DNA from: Conchocele bisecta | Lineage: Eukaryota > Mollusca > Bivalvia > Lucinida > Thyasiridae | Length of the DNA stretch: 64,000 nucleotides | Direction: 5' to 3' | Assembly: GCA_029237695.1 (NCBI GenBank) | Contig: JAQRGA010000131.1 | Span: forward strand, 1-64,000 | Part shown: positions 56,495 through 64,000 of the stretch, one piece after another | Layout of the letters: every line of letters begins with the position of its first letter | Numbering within the stretch: the stretch's first letter is position 1 | The notes under the pieces: generated by a model | Database searches by the model: none | Told to the model about the DNA's origin: nothing | What the model saw: only the letters and a program-made list of their open reading frames with translations | Translations under genes and position numbers: made by a program

Positions 56495-57470
56495 TATTGC
56501 CCAGATTGACAACGTTGTATTGGCAATGCCAACTTATAATCAAACAATTTGATTGTCTGAGCCTGAGCCGTACAACAGCTCAGGCTCAGTCAAGCAAACT
56601 GATTGATTTCAAACACAATATTCAAGTATTTTGAAATAAAGACATTGACAAATGCTGATAAGATTGGCGTAGGCGGTGGTCCAGCCATGTAATAACGGCT
56701 ACATTAGTGAAGGACGGTAGTGAAATAAATTCACACAGCTGGCTAAATTTTCCAAATTTGGTACAATTGATATTCAGTTAATACCGTTCAAGAATTTTGA
56801 TGGAAGCAATCTGAATTTGCATGTACTCGGATATTCATAGCAGAAATCCAAGATGGCCACCAGTCAAGCATGTCATTGGCACATCTTAACAAACGCTGTG
56901 CAAACATTTGATTTTGATGTAATAGTTTTTGAGATCACCGAGTATGTTGGTGAAGTTTGTGAAATGATTCTGGGTCAAAGTCAAGTTATGTCAGCCAAGG
57001 TCATGGTCAAATGACCCTGAAATGTAGAAATAGTCTTATTCCAGTAATTGTCGTACCCCGCTGTTTGTTGCCTTGTCAATTATAAGGAGCTAGAGCTGAT
57101 TGATGAAGTACTTGACTGTTTTTGGAGGGGCGGGGTGGGGGGGATCAAGGTAGTATATTTTGTGGTCAACGTCAATACAAGTTAGCATCGGCAAAGACCA
57201 AACTTACTGCATAATGGGAATACATTTGTTGATTATATTAATTATTATCAGTAGAAGTAGACAGAAGAAAATGTATTTATTGAGTGGTATTTAATGGGGT
57301 GTTAGGTGATATAAGTTACGTCATTTAGGCTGGGTTAATGTGGTCGAATCCAATATTTATGTACGGATGGGGGAAAACCTCACAATCAAACATAATTATT
57401 CACAAAAAGATTTTGTATAGTCAGCCTTGAAATTAGAATAATCTGATCTGGTGTGAGTTTCTCACCACGC
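56495..57470. other. Duplicated intergenic DNA (copy of 46852-47830)
   Basis: Same dispersed-repeat style text as copy 1; no exon supported. Confidence 0.5.
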
Positions 57471-57779
57471 CAGTAGCTTATTGCATCAACATTGCAAAGT
57501 ATACTTGTGTAGCAAAGTATACATTGAGGGAGTAATCATTTATTTTCCCCGAAATACATTTATGTCATATAGAACTAACTACGGCATAATTTTGATGACT
57601 AAAAGTATGCAGAATTATTATACTGAATGTATTACATTATCACAGCCAAAATGGCTGTGATAATGTAATAAATTCAGTATAATAAAATAACTAATCAATG
57701 TATCATAAAATTGAATATTTCTCCCTCAAAGTATGCTTGGCTAGATAAGCATACGTTGCAATGTTGGTGAAACAGGTTA
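57471..57779. mobile_element. Family C palindromic MITE (copy 10)
   Basis: Paralogue of 47831-48139. Confidence 0.85.
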
Positions 57780-57954
57780 TAGAGTCACTTAGCCCCACTC
57801 CATAAAGGTAAATAGGTTTACTGTCTGTTCCACGTTTTGCTGTCGACAAACATTTGGCGATTAAACACATTAAATCAAAAACATATTTAAAAGTAAGTAC
57901 TTTTTCATCAATAACAAGAAATTATAATGCACCGAAAATAGAAAGCACGCATCT

Positions 57955-57990
57955 GATTGGTCAATTGAAATCAGAGCCTATAAAATATGA
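57955..57990 (+). promoter_or_regulatory. CCAAT/TATA-like promoter
   Basis: GATTGGTCAATTG (inverted CCAAT box) is followed about 15 nt later by CTATAAAATATG (TATA-like), about 100 nt upstream of the ATG at 58078. Spacing is too tight for a classical CCAAT-TATA pair, so support is moderate. Confidence 0.3.
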
Positions 57991-58077
57991 AAAATCACAG
58001 CATATAAAATCTCCGTTTTACCAGCCTGTGTTTTACAACTTGACATATTTATGTAACCCTACGCGCTTTTGTAAACA

Positions 58078-58362
58078 ATGGCCAGCGGCGGGGAATGCAA
58101 ATATTTCCAAATTAATTTCGGTACATTTTCGGTTATCCATTCTGCCATATTGACATGTACAACCCAAAGCGGAAAAGAGAATCTACCAACGGCTGACAAA
58201 CGTGGCTTCAGTGTGGTGGCCCTTCAACAAATTCCTAAAAATATTACCCCACCCGCCCAAAATGCAGAAGAATGTAATAAAGTGCTCAAATGCAAACTCA
58301 ATATGCCAGTATCAGCCTATAACTTTACGAATTCCAATGTGCACATACATGACTATACATAA
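58078..58362 (+). CDS. Uncharacterised 94-residue reading frame in the insertion
   Basis: ATG in good context (AAACAATGGCC) opens MASGGECKYFQINFG and continues 94 codons to a stop, passing RGFSVVALQQIPKNITPPAQ and CKLNMPVSAYNF. No motif is recognised. It lies between a possible CCAAT/TATA promoter and the terminal hairpin, and is missing from the sister duplication. It could be a captured exon, a fragment of a transposon protein, or spurious. Confidence 0.3.
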   Translation: MASGGECKYFQINFGTFSVIHSAILTCTTQSGKENLPTADKRGFSVVALQQIPKNITPPAQNAEECNKVLKCKLNMPVSAYNFTNSNVHIHDYT

Positions 58363-58953
58363 TAAACTGTATTGCAGATGGGTATTCACCTGAATTATGC
58401 GTAAATCCAGGGAAATCCTAGGCCTGTTGACACAACAAGCACAGGGCTAATAAAATAATTCCATTGTATTAAATCTGTATAGATAGTGATACTACATGAA
58501 TTCAAGTGGGTGGGGGATATTCAACATTGCCTGCGACAACAAGTTGCAGATGGGTAATCACCTGAATTAGGCGTAAATCCAGGGAAATCCTAGGCCTGTT
58601 GACGACACAAGTTGTTGACATTTCCTTTGTAAAAATAGCACGAACCCCAATGCAGAAATGTTGGCATTTCTTTAAATGAATAAAAGGAAATAACTGTTGC
58701 AACTACACATATAAAAGCAATACAATTGCTAAAATAACATTACAGTTGAATAAATGTATAGATGTCTTAGAAAAAGTCCCGTTAATTTCTATTTGAAATG
58801 GGAATATTCTTCGGCGGAGTTACATTTCTTCAAATGAATTTGGTGTGAGGCGGTTATGACGACAACAACCTGCTGACGTAATGAAAAATATCACTATTCG
58901 TGATATGCTACGACGTTGCAGAAAGCGGGGAGCACACTAGGTGCATTAGAATT

Positions 58954-59118
58954 GGGATAACCATGCTTTGTTTTTCGATTTGGAGCGGTATGTGTGAGGT
59001 TTTATGGTCTGTGAATCAGTTTTACGGCTTCGCTAACGCGTCGCCGTAAAACTGATTCACAGACCATGAAACCTCCCGCATACCGCTCCAAATCGAAAAA
59101 CAAAGCATGGTTATCCCC
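58954..59118. repeat. Long hairpin at the insertion end
   Basis: Arms of about 75 bp: GGGATAACCATGCTTTGTTT...TTTTACGGC and GCCGTAAAAC...AAACAAAGCATGGTTATCCC, loop TTCGCTAACGCGTC. Few mismatches. Confidence 0.95.
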
Positions 59119-59695
59119 TAAGTCACCCTCCCCGAAAAAAATTATTTGATGAAATTCCATCAAATATTGATTTTATTGCGAGAAAACTATTTTCCTATGG
59201 GAATTTAACAAGGGGAATCAATTTCCAAAACTTTTGGAAATTGACACCGAAACCTGGCGAGATAGCTTAAAAATGATGTAACTAAGAAAACAAGTTATAT
59301 TTTGAAAATCGGTCCACAAATAAAAAAAAAATATAAAAAAAATCTATTTTTAGCCTCCATGTTAAATTCCTATAGGAAAATATTTTTTTCGCAATAAAAT
59401 CAATATTTGATGAAATTTCATCAAATAATTTTTTTTGGGGAGGGTGACTTTTTTGTTATTGATAAAAAGTACTTACTTTTAAATATTTATTAGATTTAAT
59501 GTGTTTAATAGCCAAAAATTCGTCGGCAGCAAAACGTGGAAAGACAGTAGTACTATTGTTACTACTGTTGTAATGGATATAAAAGGGGATATTTAAGTTA
59601 AGCAAGAAGATATATCATGTGCACGCACACTCGGCCCTTGTCATGTCTGACATATCGGCATTGTGCAATAGGAGAATGAACTAACTAGGTTAAAC

Positions 59696-59754
59696 TCACC
59701 GCCTCATCGTCTCCTTCATTTAATGCACATATTTCGACTGTATCGCATATATCA
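59696..59754. repeat. Single arm corresponding to the 48876 hairpin
   Basis: CACCGCCTCATCGTCTCC to TCGCATATATCA matches the right arm of 48876-48988. The inverted left arm is absent here. Confidence 0.9.
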
Positions 59755-60110
59755 ATAATTCCAGCACAAAAATATTTACACAATTCCCTAACATTTGATT
59801 GGTCCGTAGCAAGTTTCTGCCCAAAATTTATATCCCAGTAAACTCCCATACCGAACTACTTTCCGTAACCGTCAGGCGCAGTTAAAATAATTCTTAAGAA
59901 AACGGAAAATAAACACATTTTCTTGATGAATTTATTTCAAATGCTGGAATTATAAGGAATGAATGGCCTTTTTGTGGAATTTATCGGGGATATAAACTTG
60001 GAAAAGTCGCTGGAATACTGGACGAGGCCTTCCGGCCTTCGTCCAGTATTCCCGCGACTTTTCCAAGTTTATACCCCGATAAATTCCACAAAAAGGCCAT
60101 TCATTCCTAT
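59755..60110 (-). mobile_element. Family Y element (inverted copy), insertion in SD copy 2
   Basis: Contains TTTATATCCCAGTAAACTCC and the hairpin at 59957-60109. Absent from SD copy 1, where ATATATCAGTAAATTCGG is continuous. Confidence 0.85.
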
Positions 60111-60302
60111 AGTAAATTCGGAAACAAATGGGCCAACGGCCATTGGCCTGATAATTTACGGGCACATACGAGCCATTTCCCACCCTTAAATATAAGGGGG
60201 AAAAGGCAAGAAAGTCAAGCCATGAGGGCCAGGGCCACCTTTCGCATGCTCTCAACCAACTGCCCGCGAGAAAAATAATTGATGCAAGTTATGCAATCAA
60301 CA

Positions 60303-60372
60303 GAATTATTAATTCGTGGGAACGAATTGTTAAATTGAGGGAACGAATTGATACTTCGTGGGAACGAATTAA
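60303..60372. repeat. Family P fragment (copy 3)
   Basis: Paralogue of 49183-49252. Confidence 0.75.
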
Positions 60373-60466
60373 TAAAAAAAAAGAAGTCTATGTCCTCTGC
60401 GCGGCTCCGTAGCATTACTTATTCTCATTCTGCAGATACATTAGAATCAGACCAAGTTTAAACAAC

Positions 60467-60870
60467 TTAAAGGTAGATGCCCACCCAGTAGGCACATACT
60501 GTTCTTTATAGGAATTAAATAAGTGCATAATTGTGTCACTATTCCACAGTTCTAAAACTTACGAGTGCCCGCTCTATAGATACAATCAGTTACTAGTAAT
60601 ACGTATTTTTATGATAGTGACGCGCGGTGGTATCAGGCTATTTTAATATGCAAATGAGGCATAATATTTTTTAAATATGTCACCTGAAAATATAATGTTT
60701 TCGACAGATTATAAAGTATGATCATTGCACATAAACAAATAAATACAGATAATAAATAGTAATGTCGTTAACATTTTAAGGAAACACGGTTATCGCCCCT
60801 GATATCTGACATCTGATATAAACTGTATAAAATGCCAATCCACGCCTACTGAGTTGGCATGTACCTTTAA
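60467..60870. mobile_element. Family D TTAA element, internally deleted (D6)
   Basis: Paralogue of 49345-49856 with ~108 bp lost from the right half; octamer ATGCAAAT retained. Confidence 0.85.
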
Positions 60871-60944
60871 GACATTCGATTCCGACCGATTCAAATGTCT
60901 CTGCAGAATGTTAACACTAACTACACAATTTTTGTAATTAAGGG

Positions 60945-61065
60945 AACGAATCGTTATATCGACATAACGAATTGTTAATTCGAGGGAACGAATTGTCAAA
61001 TTGAGGGAACCAATTGTTCAATTGAGGGAATTAATTGTTATTTCGTGGGAACGAATAAATTAAAA
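60945..61065. repeat. Family P repeat (copy 4)
   Basis: GGGAACGAATCGTTATATCG and four further units ending at CCTGCGGGGCTCCGTAG. Confidence 0.75.
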
Positions 61066-61294
61066 AAATCCATGTCCCCTGCGGGGCTCCGTAGTATTTC
61101 ATCGATTGTGGTAAACAGGTGATTCACAATGCATATTTCTTGGGTCATACAAATTTAAAGCAACTATATACCAGTATTACAACTATGCCATTCTTTTAGG
61201 GGTGTCATGTTATAAAACAGCAGTCTGCTTTAAACTATATGTCATTTTCCGTCACAAAACCTTGTTTGTCTGAATGATTTATTTAAAAGCAAAC

Positions 61295-61815
61295 TTAACC
61301 CTTACACCTACATGCCCACTCAGTAGACACACACTGCTCTTTATATGAATTAAATAAGTGTATAATTGTGTCACTATTCCACCAGTCCTAAATATTGCGA
61401 ATGCCCGATATACAGATATAATCATTTAGTAATATGTATTTTACTGACTGTGACTCGCGGTGGTATCAGGCTATTTTCATATGCAAATGAGGCATGACGT
61501 TTTATAATTATTTATACTAATATTACAAATGTGTCACCTAAACAAATAATATTTTCGACAGATTATAAAGTAAGATCATTGCACATCAAAACATAAATGC
61601 AGAGAATGCATAGTAATGTCCGTTAACATTTTAAGGAAACACAGTTATCGCCCCTGATATTAGTGTGGAAATGTACGTTTGATATAAAATGCATAATAAT
61701 GCCAATCAATACATGGGGTTATGGTGATTTAATGTTTATTTTGCCAGAATTTTCTCAGATGATGTCCCTGATATAAATAACATTTTGTGCCTACTGAGTG
61801 GGCATGTCCCTTTAA
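61295..61815. mobile_element. Family D TTAA element with a B-type left tip (D7)
   Basis: The left end is TTAACCCTTACACC (family B) followed directly by TACATGCCCACTCAGTAG (family D); the right end is a normal D end, GGCATGTCCCTTTAA. ATGCAAAT present. Confidence 0.8.
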
Positions 61816-61826
61816 TGATATTCACC

Positions 61827-61970
61827 TGAATATCAGTCTCGGACTCGTCTCGTTGCGCGAGACCGGTTAGAGAATGATATTCGAAATGAGATATTTACTT
61901 CGAGGTGAAAAACAATTCAAATAACACTCTCGGACTCGTCACGCGCAACGAGTCCGAGGCTGATATTCCG
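61827..61970. repeat. Long interrupted hairpin
   Basis: GAATATCAGTCTCGGACTCG and CGAGTCCGAGGCTGATATTC are inverted over about 20 bp, plus TTGCGCG / CGCGCAA. The central ~70 bp does not pair well. Confidence 0.8.
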
Positions 61971-62116
61971 GCATAGCAGCATGCGCGTGTCACTGATTTT
62001 GTAATATGGGTCATATAATAAAATAATTATTGTCTTTTGAGTCGGTGTACACGAGATTTACAGATCTTACGTACACCTCAACAAAAGAGAATAATTGTAT
62101 ATTGTTTAATTTCAGA

Positions 62117-62208
62117 TCTCCAGATAAGCTGCGTATTTGTGTAAATACCCAATTAAAATTGCCAAAAAAAAAACAACTGAAATCAGAAGTAGCGAGTATC
62201 AAAAAGCA
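62117..62208. mobile_element. Family H terminal fragment
   Basis: CTCCAGATAAGCTGCGTATT to GCGAGTATCAAAAAGCAT matches one end of 46255 and 55379. Confidence 0.7.
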
Positions 62209-63064
62209 TCTCCGAAACCCCGACCAAGGAGAGGGGATACCATATTGTGTTCTCCCTGCTGAACCCCACTGGAAATCTCCTGGCGACGCCTTTGTTTATA
62301 ACCAAATGTTTCGACATTTTGTGTATTTTTCAACTATGTATTTGAATGGGAGAAAATGGCACCAAAATCTGATAAAATCATGATTTATTTCATATTTATT
62401 AATAATATATTTTGAAAATAAATGAATAAATATGTATAAAACCAATACATGTCTTAATAAAATACACGTTTAAACATATTTATTTTAGTTTGTCAAGCCT
62501 TTCTGTAAATGGGTCATAAAATAAGCCAACACAAACATTATTTTTTACCATAAAGTGGTATTATTTTCAATCGTTATCTCATTTCTAATATGATTATCAG
62601 TACCAATTCACTAAAATTAGTATTATCGACAACAACAATATGGTGGACAATAAATATGCATGCAAATATGTTGAAAACAGAATATGCCAATACTTAACTT
62701 TGGCTAGAATAAATCGTGTGTTATCACCAATATTGAGCATGACTTTTGTAGAAAGACTATAGTTGGGGATACATTTACAAGGGTTGAAACTATGTGGTTG
62801 TGACGCAATGGGGCTGGTACTGTTAGTTTTTTTGGGAGAAATCCGAAACAGTTACTGGAAAAAATGCGCATACAAGGCCGCGTACTGCGTACAACGAAAC
62901 ATGATGTAGAAATTTACAAGTAAAAGAAGTAATAAAAAAAAGTGTTATGCTGAAATGTATTTCCAACATAACACTGCTTAGCATATCAAACACTGTAGGT
63001 TCGTAAACCAGCAAACCCCAACTGCACTCCATCTCCAGATGTGGAGGTGGCGTATACATGGTGT
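62209..63064. other. Stretch without recognised gene
   Basis: A frame reaching a stop at 62383 includes PYCVLPAEPHWKSPGDAF but begins inside the H fragment, so it is not supported as a gene. The rest is AT-rich. Confidence 0.35.
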
Positions 63065-63437
63065 ATGATCACGTGGTACTAACAACAACAACAACAAGAA
63101 CTGAAGCTTCCAGAATCCATCCGATTGAAAGTACTTATTCTTTTATAGTGTCCTTATTACGTAACGGATTTTGATGAAATATGGCCCGTCAAACGCGTCT
63201 TGTTAAGCTGCATTTGGTGGTCTCTGTATTTCCGCCCAAAGTTCTGTCATTTTTGCGAAGAATCGATTTCCGTGTCTCTGACACGGAAATCGATTATTTG
63301 CAATAACGACATAAGTCCGTGCCAAACTCCCTGGACCACCAAAAGCATCTGATGAAGACGTTGCATATTAAGGAAAATAACAAATAATACTTACTTTGGA
63401 GTGGGCGATGTTGTTGTTGTTGTAACCACGTGATTAT
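63065..63437. mobile_element. Element with inverted CACGTG + AAC/GTT ends
   Basis: Left TGATCACGTGGTACTAACAA then CAACAACAACAAG; right GTTGTTGTTGTTGTAACCAC then GTGATTAT. The interior has ACCACCAAAAGCATCTGATG, a relative of 9200-9225. A solo end lies at 11451-11481. Confidence 0.6.
63261..63295. repeat. Short perfect hairpin
   Basis: AATCGATTTCCGTGT / ACACGGAAATCGATT around CTCTG, inside the element at 63065-63437. Confidence 0.9.
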
Positions 63438-63440
63438 GTA

Positions 63441-63910
63441 ACTTGGTATAGGGTTAACGAATATACGTATATAGCACGATGCTATATATATTTCTATAGC
63501 GAGACTTTGCTGGAACAAAAACAGGTAAACTAGGCTAGTTATCGTTATTACCAGCCATATTCACATACGACTACGTGTACATCAACATATTATTCAACTA
63601 CTGTCTGTTTCACGAAACCTGCCCAAACTAGATTGGTCAGTAAGCGAGGCTTACGGAATACCCCCCGCGTGGGCCCAGGTACCCCTAAAATATGTAAAAA
63701 TGTCCTAGTGTGTGGGCTTGTGACCTTGACTCTGGGATTAGCGGGAGTGGCATGAACGTGAATAGAAGGAAGTAGAAGTTATAACCGATTTCTCTGATGT
63801 TAATTGTTGTAAAGAGACTACCGTATAACCTCGAATTAACGCCCCCGGGGGCGTTACATTTTACAAAAAGGGGGCGTTTATTAAAAAAAAACACAAAAAA
63901 ATATTTTTTT
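63441..63910. other. Stretch without recognised gene
   Basis: Contains a TACTGTCTGTTTCACGAAAC terminus fragment at ~63599 and CGCCCCCGGGGGCG at ~63838. No exon. Confidence 0.4.
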
Positions 63911-63985
63911 TACCAAGGACCGCCAATTTCAAACACAAATAAGGATTTAAGGATTATTTGTGTTTGAAATTGGCGGTCCTTGGTA
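63911..63985. repeat. Perfect 30-bp-arm hairpin at the window end
   Basis: TACCAAGGACCGCCAATTTC + AAACACAAAT pairs exactly with its inverse around AAGGATTTAAGG. Flanking T-rich DNA suggests the structure may extend past the window. Confidence 0.9.
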
Positions 63986-64000
63986 ATTTTTTTATTTTAT

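Larger units (their letters stand above)
57921..59120 (+). mobile_element. Insertion with promoter-like start, short ORF and terminal hairpin
   Basis: Absent from SD copy 1. It begins ATTATAATGCACCG and ends in a 165-bp hairpin (58954-59118). Inside, GGGAAATCCTAGGCCTGTTG and its flanks occur twice (~58410 and ~58586). Terminal inverted repeats and a target duplication are not obvious, so the element class is unknown. Confidence 0.75.
57819..59549. mobile_element. Foldback element (as 48178-48704) split by a 1.2-kb insertion
   Basis: Left arm to AATAACAAGAA at 57920; the F palindrome resumes AGTCACCCTCCCC at 59121. The uninterrupted counterpart is at 48274-48284. Confidence 0.9.
55151..60931. 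repeat. Large segmental duplication, copy 2
   Basis: Collinear with 46018-49913. Extra relative to copy 1: D5 (55978-56494), the insertion at 57921-59120, and Y2 (59755-60110). It lacks one arm of the 48876 hairpin, and D6 is internally shortened. Confidence 0.92.

Overview
This window looks like intergenic or intronic DNA from an animal, most likely a bivalve mollusc. It is AT-rich, has no operon-like gene packing, carries splice-site-flanked candidate exons, and is densely filled with non-LTR retrotransposon remains and many small inverted-repeat DNA elements. The species guess is an inference from repeat style and was not checked against a database. No complete, recognisable host gene is visible. 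The best host-gene candidates are a splice-bounded exon at 14188-14846 (minus), a possible upstream mini-exon at 15022-15074 (minus), an intact 179-residue reading frame at 1347-1886 (minus), and a GC-rich possible first exon at 8716-8935 (minus).

Layout. 1-14 kb: copies of at least eight element families (A, B, C, D, E, H, P, R, named here for convenience), two inverted copies of a 1.2-1.7 kb repeat (R), and a 130-165 bp tandem array. 14-20 kb: a candidate gene fragment on the minus strand, tandemly duplicated (1345 bp unit) and fused to a 60-bp minisatellite that fills 15.2-20.1 kb and has higher-order periodicity. 20-24 kb: a 0.5-kb inverted repeat built from T elements. 25-28 kb: pogo-like elements nested in older repeats. 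28.66-34.26 kb: a dead LINE split by three further nested insertions. 35-39 kb: scattered elements and hairpins. 39.2-45.4 kb: a 1.3-kb tandem duplication whose first unit received a LINE and whose junction element received a 1.9-kb N element. 46.0-49.9 kb and 55.15-60.93 kb: two copies of a large segmental duplication that differ by several clean insertions. 50.2-53.0 kb: a region bounded by inverted T termini. 61-64 kb: more TTAA-flanked, hairpin and CACGTG-ended repeats.

The paralogous copies are what make the window informative. They supply filled/empty site pairs that fix element boundaries and target-site duplications: TTAA for family D, 5 bp for family N, and about 7-8 bp for the hAT-like family H. 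They also show one long hairpin present in one copy and only a single arm in the other. The least familiar features are the N family (TACGGGGCGCCA termini, 5-bp duplication, internal arrays and a central hairpin), a recurring class of long hairpins that share architecture but not sequence, and a TTAA element carrying a promoter-like CpG segment with an NRF-1-like site and a start codon.
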